From Palsa-504 sp963835775 (lineage in GTDB: Bacteria; Actinomycetota; Actinomycetes; Streptosporangiales; Streptosporangiaceae): a stretch of 64,000 bases of DNA. A program made the translations under genes and the position numbers. Position 1 is the first letter of the stretch. The number at the start of each line of letters is the position of its first letter. The stretch is taken from NCBI GenBank assembly GCA_963835775.1, contig CAWIHB010000002.1, forward strand, positions 190,713 through 254,712. The letters run 5' to 3'. This document shows positions 14,018 to 22,826 of the stretch, in pieces. Below the pieces are notes generated by a model. The model had not been told where the DNA came from and made no database searches. It saw nothing but the letters and a program-made list of their open reading frames with translations.

Positions 14018-14958
14018 CCGATCCGTTCGAGGTTCTGCGTGAGCCCGGCACGCCGGTCGATCCGGACCCTGAATTCGCCGGGCGGCTGCGCATGCGGCTG
14101 ACCCAGGAAATCTTTGCCCCCCCAGGAGGAACCATGTCCCAGCAGACCGCCGCGACCCAAGTCGAACGTGAGCCCGCCTGGCCTCCGGCACTGGCCCCCT
14201 ACATCGTCGTGTCCGACGCCCGGCGCGCCATGGACTGGTACGTCGAGGTGTTCGGCGCCCAGCGCCGCGGCGAGCTCTACGTCAACGCGGACGGCACGAT
14301 CGGCCACGCCGAGGTCGGCATCGGCGACGCGGTGCTGATGTTCTCCGAAGCCTCAGATCTGTGGCCTGACGTGCCCGTGCGCGCGCCCGACTCGCCCGCG
14401 ACGTTCAGCCACTCCCTCCACCTGGAGGTCGACGACGTCGATGCGAGTACCGAACGGGCCCGGCGCAGCGGCGCCACGGTGGAACGGGAACCTGCCGACC
14501 AGCCCTACGGTCGCGCCGCGGTGATCGTCGACCCGTTCGGACACCGCTGGATCCTGCTCAGGCGGCCGGCGTGGGCTGGACTTGCCCGACCAACCGACCC
14601 CGACCGACCTCACGGCCGGCTGCGCCAGGGCGACGTCGCGAACGTGACGATGGTGGCGCGGGATACGCACCGGGCCAAGGAGTTCTACGAGGCCGTGCTG
14701 CGGGTGCCGTTCTCCTCCGGTCACCCCGGCGCGTGGCGCACCGAGGAGACCAGGCCGCCGCTGGCCATCTTGCCGTCGCAGGGCGCGGAGCCCGGGGTGC
14801 AGCTGTCTTACCGTGTCGATGACATCACGGCTGCGGTCGAGCGGGTCCGGACGGCGGGCGGCCGCGCGGCCGAGCCCAGGCGCATGCCGTACGGGCTGCT
14901 CGCCGAGTGCGCCGACGACCAGGGCGCGACGTTCCGCCTCTGGCAGCCGGCCGGCTGA
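14014..14958 (+). CDS. Two-domain VOC (glyoxalase-like) protein, coupled to the ECF sigma gene
   Basis: A 314-residue protein. The first 35 residues (DPFEVLREPGTPVDPDPEFA, then GRLRMRLTQEIF) form a short conserved-looking tail. Two vicinal-oxygen-chelate domains follow: one with YIVVSDARRAMDWYVEVFGA and FGHRWILLRR, the other with VTMVARDTHRAKEFYEAVL and DQGATFRLWQPAG. The first repeat ends like PhnB-type proteins. It shares an ATGA overlap with the sigma factor. The ATG at 14134 is an alternative start, but the overlap and the preserved frame favour 14014. Enzymatic substrate unknown. Confidence 0.85.
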   Translation: MTDPFEVLREPGTPVDPDPEFAGRLRMRLTQEIFAPPGGTMSQQTAATQVEREPAWPPALAPYIVVSDARRAMDWYVEVFGAQRRGELYVNADGTIGHAEVGIGDAVLMFSEASDLWPDVPVRAPDSPATFSHSLHLEVDDVDASTERARRSGATVEREPADQPYGRAAVIVDPFGHRWILLRRPAWAGLARPTDPDRPHGRLRQGDVANVTMVARDTHRAKEFYEAVLRVPFSSGHPGAWRTEETRPPLAILPSQGAEPGVQLSYRVDDITAAVERVRTAGGRAAEPRRMPYGLLAECADDQGATFRLWQPAG

Positions 14959-15090
14959 CCGGAGCGGCACGATGGTCAGGCCGCGGCCCGGAAATCGCGG
15001 GTTAAGAAACCGGCGATAGCTGTTTGGTCTCTGCGGTCCCGGGGATGGGGCGGTGCGGAGCGGATCAGACCTAGATTCCAGGAGAATGCC

Positions 15091-15468
15091 ATGACCAGTC
15101 CTGACCAGTCTCGTCACGTTGAGGTCAAGGAAGGTGACCAGATAGTCGCCGCGGCCGAGGTGACGGCTTTGGGTGATGCCGAGGGGACCATCCGGGCGTC
15201 GCTGCTGCCCTCATCCGGGCCCGCGCCGCCGGGCAGCCGGGCTGGCCTGGTCGACGCGGTGATGGATCTGCCCGAGGTGCAAGCCAGCTCGCGGCTGGAG
15301 GCAACCGTTCCGCTCGGCGACGCCGACTCGCTGCAGCGGCTGCGGGAGCGGACCGAAGATGCGGTCACCCGCCCGGCCGGGTCGACTGCTCTGGTGGATG
15401 CGGACATACCGCCCGGGAGCCCGGCGAACCCTGGCCAGGAGCCTGGCGGCCAGTCCTCCGCTTCGTGA
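15091..15468 (+). CDS. Conserved actinobacterial hypothetical protein
   Basis: A 125-residue acidic protein preceded by AGGAGAATGCC. It reads SRHVEVKEGDQIVAAAEVTA, then EGTIRASLLPSSGP and GLVDAVMDLPEVQASSRLEA. The pattern of short beta-like segments with a conserved LVDAVMDLPEV stretch suggests a small structured domain, followed by a disordered Pro/Gly-rich tail. No catalytic motif is visible and I do not recognise a named family. It lies just upstream of the DUF72 gene on the same strand. Confidence 0.6.
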   Translation: MTSPDQSRHVEVKEGDQIVAAAEVTALGDAEGTIRASLLPSSGPAPPGSRAGLVDAVMDLPEVQASSRLEATVPLGDADSLQRLRERTEDAVTRPAGSTALVDADIPPGSPANPGQEPGGQSSAS

Positions 15469-15491
15469 TCGCCACTAGGTGACAGGCTCCG

Positions 15492-16232
15492 GTGGTCATC
15501 AGGATCGGCACGTCGGGATGGAGTTACGATCACTGGCACCCCGAGCTGTACCCGCCGGGGCTTCCCGTCAGGGACCGGCTCGCCCGCTACGCGGCCGCCT
15601 TTCCCAGCGCCGAGCTCAACAGCAGCTTCTACCGCTGGCCCCGGCCCGCGGCGTTCAGCAGCTGGCGGGATAGATTGCCGGACGGCTTCCGGCTGTCGGT
15701 CAAGGCACCTCGCGGCCTGACCCATGCCCGCAAGCTGTATGCGCCGGAAGGATGGCTGCAGCGCATCGCGACAGGCTGGCACGAGCTGGCTGATAAACGG
15801 GCGGTGCTGCTGGTCCAGCTGCCGCCCTCGCTGCCGCGTGATGATGCCCGGCTGGCGTATTTCCTCGGCCTGGTCCCGGGCTGGATGCGGGTGGCGGTGG
15901 AGTTCCGGCACCGCAGCTGGCATTGCGAGGAGACCTTCGCGCTGCTGGAAGCGCACCGGGCCGCGTATTGCGTGATGAGCGGGGCGAACCTGCCGTGCAT
16001 GCTGCGCGCCACCACCGATTTCGTCTACCTGCGGATGCACGGCCCGGATCATCATCACCTGTACGCCGGCTCCTATGCCGACGCCGACCTGACGTGGTGG
16101 GCTGACCGGATCCGGGAATGGGACCTGGCCGGCCAGGACGTGTTCGTCTACTTCAACAACGATGGCAGCGCCAACGCCGTACGCAACGCGCGGACCCTCC
16201 TGGCGCTGCCTGTGTCCGCATCGCGTGCTTGA
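15492..16232 (+). CDS. DUF72 (YecE-like) protein
   Basis: A 246-residue DUF72 protein, TIM-barrel-like. The GTG start leads directly into the family's opening RIGTSGWSYDHW. Further signatures are NSSFYRWPRPAAFSSW, FRLSVKAPRGLTH, VAVEFRHRSWH and the closing VFVYFNNDGSANAVRNA. Length and motifs are normal for the family, whose biochemical role is not established. The gene lies 24 bp after the preceding hypothetical gene, probably co-transcribed. Confidence 0.93.
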   Translation: MVIRIGTSGWSYDHWHPELYPPGLPVRDRLARYAAAFPSAELNSSFYRWPRPAAFSSWRDRLPDGFRLSVKAPRGLTHARKLYAPEGWLQRIATGWHELADKRAVLLVQLPPSLPRDDARLAYFLGLVPGWMRVAVEFRHRSWHCEETFALLEAHRAAYCVMSGANLPCMLRATTDFVYLRMHGPDHHHLYAGSYADADLTWWADRIREWDLAGQDVFVYFNNDGSANAVRNARTLLALPVSASRA

Positions 16233-16296
16233 TATATTTATCACAAATTAACCCTGGGAGGCCGGAGCGCTAAACTTAGCAAGCGATACTCGGGTC

Positions 16297-17079
16297 ATGG
16301 ATACCATCCTCGTTCCGCACCGGATCACTCTTCGATCAGGACATCAGGTGCGGATCCGGGCAGTGCGTTCCGCTGACGGCCCCGGCCTCGCCGAAGCGTT
16401 CGAGCAGCTCAGCGAGACCTCACGCTACCGCCGGTTCTTCAGCGTCAAGCCTCACCTATCCGAGCAGAGCCTGGCTTACTTCACCGATGTGGACCACCGC
16501 GACCACGAAGCTCTGGTTGCGGTGGCGCCCGACTCCGGAAAGCTGGTCGGGGTGGCGCGGTTCGTCCGCGACCAGCGAGAACCGGACCGGGCCGAGGTGG
16601 CCGTCACCGTCATCGACTCCTGGCAGCGGCGCGGCCTGGGCACTGCCCTGCTGCACAATCTGGCCCAGCGAGCCGCGCAGGAGGACATCCGGGAGTTCAC
16701 CGCGGACATCCTGGCCGAGAACCGGCCCATGCTCACCCTGGCCCATCGGCTCGGGCAGGCCGAGACCACCAGCAACGGAACCACGGTGTCGGCCCGGATC
16801 GACCTCACCGAGGCGACCGAGCAGGAGGCGGGCACCGACGGCTACGACGGCTACGACCTGCTGCGCGCCGCGGCATGCGGGCAGTGCATCGGCCTGCCCA
16901 CCAAGATGCGGGAGTGGCTGGATCTCTCGGGGAAGTTCATCGCGACCCTGTTCGTGCCGGTAAGCGCCTTCTTTGACACCCCCCGGCCGTCCGCAGCCAC
17001 AGCCACAGCCACGGCCATGGCACCTGAGCAGCCTCAGGATCTCAGCCCCAATCGGCCGCAAGCCGTCTCGAGTCCCTGA
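16297..17079 (+). CDS. GNAT-family N-acetyltransferase
   Basis: A 260-residue protein with an N-terminal GNAT domain. The acetyl-CoA-binding motif A is VTVIDSWQRRGLGTALLHNL, preceded by LVGVARFVRD, and followed by FTADILAENRPML. The N-terminus (SETSRYRRFFSVKPHLSEQS) matches the protein-acetyltransferase-like group related to Pat. From about residue 170 a poorly conserved, Ala/Thr-rich tail follows. Just upstream, GATACT lies 6-7 nt before the ATG, compatible with leaderless transcription, but no clear -35 is visible. Substrate unknown. Confidence 0.85.
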   Translation: MDTILVPHRITLRSGHQVRIRAVRSADGPGLAEAFEQLSETSRYRRFFSVKPHLSEQSLAYFTDVDHRDHEALVAVAPDSGKLVGVARFVRDQREPDRAEVAVTVIDSWQRRGLGTALLHNLAQRAAQEDIREFTADILAENRPMLTLAHRLGQAETTSNGTTVSARIDLTEATEQEAGTDGYDGYDLLRAAACGQCIGLPTKMREWLDLSGKFIATLFVPVSAFFDTPRPSAATATATAMAPEQPQDLSPNRPQAVSSP

Positions 17080-17130
17080 CCGCGACCCAGCAGAACATGT
17101 GCTGCGGGACGGTGCTGCTAGTGTCCTCGA

Positions 17131-18355
17131 GTGAAGGTCGCTGCTGAGGCGGCGCGTCGCTTTCTCGTCGCGCGGCACTTCCTCACGCCTGCGCGGTCTG
17201 TCGCGGGAGGCCTCGACGGGGTGCTCGAGGTCTTGCGCAAGTTCGGGTCGATCCAGTTCGACCCGATCGCGGTCGCCGGCCGGAGCCACGACCTCGTGCT
17301 GCACGCGCGCGTGGCCGGCTACGAGCCTGCCTGGTGTGACCTGCTCTACGAACGCCGTGAGATCTTCGAGACGACCAACAAGGCGCTGTCGTTCGTCCCG
17401 GCGAGCGAGTTCCCCAGGTTCCGTTTCGGCTGGGGCCGCAAGGGGCCCAGGTTCCACGCCAGGATCCTCGCCGAGAACACCGCGGTGGCCGAGCGCGTGC
17501 TCGGGCGGATCCGCACGGAGGGCGCGCTGTCGGCGCTCGATTTCGAGCCCGAGCACGGAGCTCCGAAGGACTGGTTCGGGATGCCGGAAAACGTCGTGCG
17601 CGCCGTGCTCGAGGCGTACACCGTGGCGGGGGTGCTCGGCCTCGCCCGGCGCGAGGGCAACCTCCGGTACTACGACCTCCTGGAACGGCTGCTCCCGGCC
17701 GAGCTGCTCACGCACGAGGTGCCGGTGCGGGACCAGCTCCGCCACAGGCTCCTGTCCCGGTACCGTGCCCACGGCCTGCTCGGCGCCGGCGGTGCCGGCG
17801 GCACGTTCGACCGCATCGCCCCGCCGAATCCGATGCCGGGCTGGCCGGGGCGCAATGAGTTGCGCAAGGAGCTGATCGAGCTCGGCGCGCTCGTGCCCGT
17901 CGACGTCGAGGGCCTGCGCGGCAAGCGCTTGGTCCTGGGTGAGGAGGTCGAGCTGCTGCAGGGCGCCGCCAGAGTCGGCGCCCTGCGTCGCGTTCATCGC
18001 CCCGTTTGACTCGCTGCTGTGGGACAACGCCCTGGTCGGGAGCCTGTTCGGCTTCGACTACGTGTGGGAGGGCTTTTTCCCGCCCGCGAAGCGCCGTTGG
18101 GGCTGGTACGTGCTCCCGATCTGCTTCGGCGACCGCTTCGTCGGCCGGATCGAACCGCGGATTGACCGGGACCGGGCTCGCGTGGAGGTGCTCGGCGTCT
18201 GGTGGGAGGACGGCTTCGAGCCGCGCCGTGCTGATGGGTTCGTCGACGCGATGCGGGACGCGCTCCGTGCTTACCTGCGCTTTGCGGGCGCGGGCCACCT
18301 CGAGTGGGCACCCCACCTCGCAACCGAGAAGCGGCTCTTCCTCGCCCGCCCGTGA
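17131..18355 (+). pseudogene. YcaQ-like winged-helix DNA glycosylase family gene, frameshifted
   Basis: From GTG 17131 the frame encodes a YcaQ-type protein: AARRFLVARHFLTPARS, LRKFGSIQFDPIAVAGRSHD and RFRFGWGRKGPRFHARILAE, then the helix-turn-helix-like middle. At about 17960-17990 the reading moves by +1. The correct C-terminus continues in the other frame as CVAFIAPFDSLLWDNALVGS, then RRWGWYVLPICFGDRFVGRI, and ends RLFLARP at 18355. The family acts on interstrand cross-links and alkylated bases in studied members. A single base change would restore the gene, so sequencing error is possible. Confidence 0.8.
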
Positions 18356-18444
18356 CCGAGACGGACGGGATCGCGGGCATACTGGATGGCGGCACCTCCC
18401 GCGCGGGTGTTGCGGTCTGCGGTCGCAGACGTACGATCGCAATT

Positions 18445-18867
18445 ATGGCCGAGTGGTGGTCAATCGAGGTCCTGCACGGTGAGGTTTCTGCCTTCCGGTG
18501 GCAGGAACAGCATGACTCGGCCCTCATTGAGGCGGCGCTGACCAACGGGGTCCGCGACGGATCGTGGCACGCGGACCGGTGGGGCGTGGTGTTCGAGGTG
18601 CTCTTCAGTACCGAAGAGCAGTGGGAAGCGTTCCGCAGCCTGCCGGTCGTGCGCGCCGCCCTGGATGCCGTCCCGGATCCGGTCAACGGCCTGCTCATCT
18701 ACCGCGGTCGCGGCGGCGGGGCAGGTGCCCGGGAGCCGCGCAGGCCGAAGCCCGCGCCGAGTTCGGCGGCCATTTGGCCGCCCGGGCCCGCGGACGAGCC
18801 GTATCTGGACCTGGCGTCTTCATGTGGCGCCGCCACCGGGACACGTTCTCGTCTGTCCGCCACGTAG
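18445..18867 (+). CDS. Conserved hypothetical protein
   Basis: From ATG 18445 the 140-residue protein reads AEWWSIEVLHGEVSAFRWQE, then VFEVLFSTEEQWEAFRSLPV and DAVPDPVNGLLIYRGRGGG. The EVLFSTEEQWEAFRSLPVVR segment looks like a folded alpha/beta domain, and the last 40 residues are low-complexity. I know related actinobacterial hypotheticals but no function. The longer frame to 18304 overlaps the preceding pseudogene and is less likely. The 3' end runs into a decayed permease tail. Confidence 0.65.
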   Translation: MAEWWSIEVLHGEVSAFRWQEQHDSALIEAALTNGVRDGSWHADRWGVVFEVLFSTEEQWEAFRSLPVVRAALDAVPDPVNGLLIYRGRGGGAGAREPRRPKPAPSSAAIWPPGPADEPYLDLASSCGAATGTRSRLSAT

Positions 18868-19066
18868 CGGTCCCGGTCCTGGGGTGCCTCACCCTTATCG
18901 TCCCGTTCGTCGAGCTGCGCAAGCCCGGGCAGCCTGGCGCCCCACAGCCCCATGCCCGTTCATCGCCCTGGCGATCCTGGCCGCTGCTGGCGTGATCGCC
19001 GGTTTTGTCGTGCACCGTCGCCCGCGCACTGGAGCGGGCGAGGGAGCGGCGTTCTCGGGAACCTGA
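18825..19066 (+). pseudogene. C-terminal remnant of an APC-type permease
   Basis: In one frame the DNA reads SSVRHVAVPVLGCLTLIVPF and VELRKPGQP. After a frame change it continues PFIALAILAAAGVIAGFVVH, then RRPRTGAGEGAAFSGT and a stop. This matches the last two membrane segments and tail of amino acid-polyamine-organocation permeases. The remaining roughly 400 residues are absent. It is a relic left by deletion between the flanking genes. Confidence 0.55.
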
Positions 19067-19126
19067 GCAGTTAACGGTGGATGGGGCGCCGGCGGTCAGG
19101 ACCAGGAGGGCCGCCCGAACCTCGGC

Positions 19127-19156
19127 TTGACTTCAATGATATTACCTGCCTATCAT
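19127..19156 (+). promoter_or_regulatory. Promoter with AT-rich dyad upstream of the lipoprotein hydrolase
   Basis: TTGACT (19127-19132) and TATCAT (19151-19156) are separated by 18 bp, close to sigma-70-type consensus. The block also has TGATAT and ATATCA half-sites around the -10, suggesting a repressor site. The gene starts about 180 bp downstream. Confidence 0.5.
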
Positions 19157-19334
19157 ACTGATATCAGTTTTTCCAGCAACGGCTCGTCGGCGCGGCGGGA
19201 AGCGATGCACCGGACGGGTGCAGGCGCACAGAGAGGTACCAGGTGATGGAACCAGCGATCTCGGTGGCCGGGGCCGCTGTCCTGGCCATGGGAAGCATGC
19301 CTGCACGGTGTTCCGGGAAAGCCAGGAGGAAGCG

Positions 19335-20840
19335 ATGAGAGCAACGGTGAGGATGCCACGGCAGTCAAGGAACCGGCCGGGCACGACCGCGACGATGACT
19401 GCTACCTGCGGCCGGGCTGAACAAGTACAGAATCGGCCCCGAGTGTTTGCCTGGGTTGCCGCGCTGGTCGTGCTCGTGGCGATGGCTGTGCTGACGTCGG
19501 GATGCGGGGGGCCCAGCACGGCCAGCACGGCCGGCACGCCCCGGGGCCGTCTGCTGTCGGTTGCTGATCTGCCAGCCGGCTGGTCGGCGGTGCCCGCGAG
19601 CCTGGAGGGCGCCCAGGCGAGTGTGCCGTGCCTGTTGGGCTTGCCGGCCAACCCGAAGGGCTATACGTACGCACGGGCGGCCTTTCTGGAGGGCACCTCG
19701 CTCCCGGGTGTGAGCGAGGTCCTGGCCACGGGCCCGCAGGCTCAGCAGATGTGGCAAAGCCTCGGCCGGGCGATGGCACGCTGCCGGACGACCACCTTCA
19801 CCACTGCGGGTGAGAGGATCACGGCCACCATCCGGCCGCTGCCGTTCCCGCGGGTCGCCGGCACGTCCTCTGCTTACGTGTGGGCCTTCACGACCGAGGG
19901 GGTCCGGATCGGCGTCGATTTTGTCCTGTTCCAGGCCGGGGGTTACGCGGGTTATCTCACCTACGCCGACCTGGGACCGCCCGCGGTGGCGACGGTGCAG
20001 GCGTTCGCCGCCGCTGCGGTGGCGAAGGCGGAGACCGGATCGACCGCCCGCGTCACCTCGGTCTCGATCGTGTCCGCGCCGGTGCGGACCGCGGCCACAC
20101 AGCTGGGCGCCGTCGCCTACCGCACCACCGGGAACGGCCCGCCCCTGGTCTTGATCACCGGGTACAGCGGAACCATGCAAAACTGGGACCCGCGCTTCGT
20201 CGACGCCCTGGCCCAGCACTACCGGGTCGTGATCTTCGACAACGCCGGCATCGGCCCGACGGCTGCTCTGCCCGCGCCACTCAGCATCGACGCGATGGCG
20301 AACCAGACCAGCGCGCTCATCAGCACCCTCGGCCTGGGCAGGCCGGACGTCCTGGGCTGGTCGATGGGCAGCCTGATCGCCCAGGCCCTCGCGGTGCTCC
20401 ACCCAGACCAGGTGCGCGCCCTGGTGCTGTGCGCCAGCTGGCCCGGCAACGGACAGGGGATACGGCCCTCCACCCAGGCGCTCAACAGCGGCGAACTCTT
20501 CCCCGCCAACCAGGCCGCCGCGGAGAACACCTACCACGTGGCGATCGCGGCGTATCCCACCGTCCCTGCCGCCCCGGCGGCCACCCTGACCGGCCAGCTA
20601 GACGCAATCGACCAGTGGTGGGCCGGGCGCGACCCGGCCGGCACGCAGGCCGCCAAGATCGCCGTCCCCACGCTCATCGCCGACGGCACGGAGGACCAGC
20701 TCGTCCCGCTCGCCAACAGCCACATCCTCGCCAGCCTGATCCCCGGCGCCAGACTCACGCTCTACCCCGACGCCGGCCACGCCTTCTTGTTCCAGGACCA
20801 GACAGCCTTCGTTCCCCTGATCGAGTCCTTCCTCGGCTGA
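19335..20840 (+). CDS. Lipoprotein with C-terminal alpha/beta hydrolase domain
   Basis: The ATG at 19335 follows AGGAGGAAGCG, better supported than the longer frame from 19218. The 501-residue protein has a membrane segment AWVAALVVLVAMAVL and lipobox LTSGC, so it should be a surface lipoprotein. Residues roughly 75-250 form an N-terminal domain (LLSVADLPAGWSAVPASLEG, then RCRTTTFTT) resembling the extracellular PknH-like sensor fold of lipoproteins. The C-terminal half is an alpha/beta hydrolase with nucleophile elbow LGWSMGSLIAQ, acid in ADGTEDQLVP and His in PDAGHAFLF. The combination suggests a secreted hydrolase anchored to the membrane. Confidence 0.85.
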   Translation: MRATVRMPRQSRNRPGTTATMTATCGRAEQVQNRPRVFAWVAALVVLVAMAVLTSGCGGPSTASTAGTPRGRLLSVADLPAGWSAVPASLEGAQASVPCLLGLPANPKGYTYARAAFLEGTSLPGVSEVLATGPQAQQMWQSLGRAMARCRTTTFTTAGERITATIRPLPFPRVAGTSSAYVWAFTTEGVRIGVDFVLFQAGGYAGYLTYADLGPPAVATVQAFAAAAVAKAETGSTARVTSVSIVSAPVRTAATQLGAVAYRTTGNGPPLVLITGYSGTMQNWDPRFVDALAQHYRVVIFDNAGIGPTAALPAPLSIDAMANQTSALISTLGLGRPDVLGWSMGSLIAQALAVLHPDQVRALVLCASWPGNGQGIRPSTQALNSGELFPANQAAAENTYHVAIAAYPTVPAAPAATLTGQLDAIDQWWAGRDPAGTQAAKIAVPTLIADGTEDQLVPLANSHILASLIPGARLTLYPDAGHAFLFQDQTAFVPLIESFLG

Positions 20841-20893
20841 CAACCCGCGCCACCTCGGCCATGCGCGATTTATCCAGGCCATGTGATGGTTGA

Positions 20894-20917
20894 TATAGTT
20901 AGCATGTGCTTGCTATA
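20894..20917. promoter_or_regulatory. 24-bp dyad, operator-like
   Basis: TATAGTTAGCA and TGCTTGCTATA face each other across TG, with 9 of 11 arm positions complementary. It lies in AT-rich DNA 20-45 bp before the GTG of the next hydrolase gene, with AGGAG between. Its size and symmetry fit a TetR- or MarR-type operator. Confidence 0.55.
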
Positions 20918-20937
20918 TAAATCACAGGAGAAGCCAG

Positions 20938-21933
20938 GTGAGCCGGACCAGGTACGCCCGCAGCGCCGAACTGAACACCAAGCCGAACACCGAGCCAGAC
21001 GCTGAGCTGAGCACCGAGCCGAACACCGGACCGCGCATCGCCTACGAGCTGCGCGGCGCCCTGCGCCGGTGGCGGCCCTGGCTGGTCCTGATCCAGGGCA
21101 TGGGCTTCGACCGCCGAGGCTGGCAGCCCGTGCTGCCGAACCTCCAGCGTCACTTCCGCCTCGTCCTCATCGACAACCGCGGGTTCGGGCACAGCGACCG
21201 CGGGGCCGGCCGGTTCGGCGTGGCCGACATGGCCGGTGACGTCCTGGCCGTGCTCGACGATGCCGGTATTAACCGGGCCCACGTGCTGGGGGCGAGCCTG
21301 GGCGGCCTGGTGGCCCAGGAACTGGCCGTCACCCATCCGGAGCGGGTCGACGCCCTGGTCCTGGCCTGCACCACGCCGGGCTGGCCGTTCGCCTATCCCA
21401 TGCCCATGGCCACGGTGCGGAAGCTCATCGCGGCCGCCGGCCTGAGCGCCGAGGAGAAACGGCGCCGCCTCACCGAGAACGCCCTGTCCCCGCGGACCGT
21501 CCAGGACCAGCCCGAACTCGTCGGCCGTCTGCTGCAACTCCAGCAAGGCGGCCAGCCGGCCCCGGGGGACCCGCCGGACCGCAGCGCGCTCGAGGCCCAG
21601 GCGGTCGCGGGCGCCCGCTATGCCCCGCGGCAGCGGCAGACCCGTATCCGGGCCCGCACGCTGGTCCTGCAGGGCGACGCCGATACCGTCGTCCACCCGC
21701 GCAACGGGCGGCTGCTGGCCGACCGGATCCCGGGCGCCCGGCTGGTGACCTTCCCCGGCCTCGGCCACCTGCTGTGGTGGGAGGATCCGGACCGCTTCGC
21801 CGCCGCGGTCACAGCGTTCCTCAGGGCAGCAAGCGCCCCGATCCGCCCCAGTTACCCGCCAGGTGGTAGCTCACCAAGGCCAGCACCAGCCCAGCGGCCA
21901 GCGAGCCGGCCAGCAGCAGCCAGCGGGTCATGA
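20938..21933 (+). CDS. Alpha/beta hydrolase
   Basis: A 331-residue protein with a GTG start behind CAGGAGAAGCC. The N-terminal 30 residues contain imperfect NTEPDAELSTEPNT repeats encoded by short tandem DNA repeats. The fold is a typical alpha/beta hydrolase: LVLIQGMGFDRRGWQ, LIDNRGFGHSD, nucleophile elbow LGASLGGLVAQ, acid in LQGDADTVVHPRN and His in FPGLGHLLWWEDP. The last 35 residues are low-complexity and overlap by about 110 bp the 3' end of the convergent membrane protein gene. It is a second hydrolase in the same direction as the lipoprotein hydrolase, with its own operator-like dyad. Confidence 0.85.
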   Translation: MSRTRYARSAELNTKPNTEPDAELSTEPNTGPRIAYELRGALRRWRPWLVLIQGMGFDRRGWQPVLPNLQRHFRLVLIDNRGFGHSDRGAGRFGVADMAGDVLAVLDDAGINRAHVLGASLGGLVAQELAVTHPERVDALVLACTTPGWPFAYPMPMATVRKLIAAAGLSAEEKRRRLTENALSPRTVQDQPELVGRLLQLQQGGQPAPGDPPDRSALEAQAVAGARYAPRQRQTRIRARTLVLQGDADTVVHPRNGRLLADRIPGARLVTFPGLGHLLWWEDPDRFAAAVTAFLRAASAPIRPSYPPGGSSPRPAPAQRPASRPAAASGS

Positions 21934-22504
21934 GGCTGGCCGCCAGCATGGCCCGGGCCCGCTCCGCCGGACGGCGGGCCAGCAGCCGGGGCAGCCGCGG
22001 GACATAGGAGGCCAGGTGGATGAGGATGACCGCCAGCCAGACCAGGAACGCCTCGCGGTGCAGCTGGTGCCACTGGTACCCCTGCCCCGGACTCTGGAAG
22101 GCCAGGACCACACCGGTGCCGAGCACGGCCACGGTGGTCAGGATGACGAACGGCCCGAGTATCCGCTGCAGCGGAGCCGGCGGCCCCCTCCGCACGTACG
22201 GCTGGGAACCGGTGTAGTACCTGGTGAAGCGCCACAGCGTGGAGCCAATCTTGAGGCTGACCGGGCCGAGCAGCAGGAACCCGAGGAAGACATGCAGGGT
22301 CAGCAGGTTGCCCAGGTCCAGCAGGGTCAGGCACTCGACCAGGAACAGCACCAGCAGCACCGTCCCGGTCATAGCGGTCAGCCGTTCGTTCCCCCGCGGG
22401 CCGCCGCCCCGGCGGCCGAGAATAGGGCCGCCGGGGTCCCGGTGACCAGGCGCCGGGCTGCCTTCGATTCGGGGGCTTGGCGACAGGCCGCCCGGTTCTC
22501 GCAT
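21821..22504 (-). CDS. Small membrane protein, cytochrome b561/DUF4405-like
   Basis: The frame from ATG 22504 gives 227 residues; an ATG at 22372 would give 183 and starts right at the first membrane segment. Segments are TGTVLLVLFLVECLTLLDLG, LLTLHVFLGFLLLGPVS, ILGPFVILTTVAVLGTGVVL, AFLVWLAVILIHLASYVP and WLLLAGSLAAGLVLALVSYH. Histidines within or beside the helices (LTLHVF, HQLHREAF, LIHLASY) recall diheme cytochrome b-type proteins, but heme binding is inference. It converges on the hydrolase gene. Confidence 0.7.
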   Translation of the reverse strand: MREPGGLSPSPRIEGSPAPGHRDPGGPILGRRGGGPRGNERLTAMTGTVLLVLFLVECLTLLDLGNLLTLHVFLGFLLLGPVSLKIGSTLWRFTRYYTGSQPYVRRGPPAPLQRILGPFVILTTVAVLGTGVVLAFQSPGQGYQWHQLHREAFLVWLAVILIHLASYVPRLPRLLARRPAERARAMLAASLMTRWLLLAGSLAAGLVLALVSYHLAGNWGGSGRLLP

Positions 22505-22610
22505 CGTCACGGCGTTATCGTAGGCACCGGCCGTCCCGCGCCAACATGGTGATGACCACCGTCTTCGGGGTAGACCTAAGTACACCCAACGCATGGATTC
22601 GGAGTCGGTA

Positions 22611-22823
22611 ATGGGATTCTTTTCCTGGCTGAGCTCCTGCGGGTCCAGATACGAGGACGAGATCGCGGAGGAGCAGGATCGGCCCAGCCTGGTCCACAGA
22701 AGCTTCGAGACGCCCAAACTCGAGGAGATCCAGCGGGCCGCCGCCGAGGACGTGGCCCGGGTCCAGCAGGACGACAAGTACTTCGGCAAGGACTCCCCGG
22801 GCAACAACCCGGATGCACTCTAA
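22611..22823 (+). CDS. Small hypothetical protein
   Basis: A 70-residue acidic, soluble protein (GFFSWLSSCGSRYEDEIAEE, then PKLEEIQRAAAEDVARVQQD). The ATG at 22611 has CGGAG seven bases upstream, so it is preferred over the ATG at 22593. A central amphipathic helix is likely. I do not recognise it. It lies between two minus-strand genes and appears to be monocistronic. Confidence 0.6.
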   Translation: MGFFSWLSSCGSRYEDEIAEEQDRPSLVHRSFETPKLEEIQRAAAEDVARVQQDDKYFGKDSPGNNPDAL

Positions 22824-22826
22824 ACG

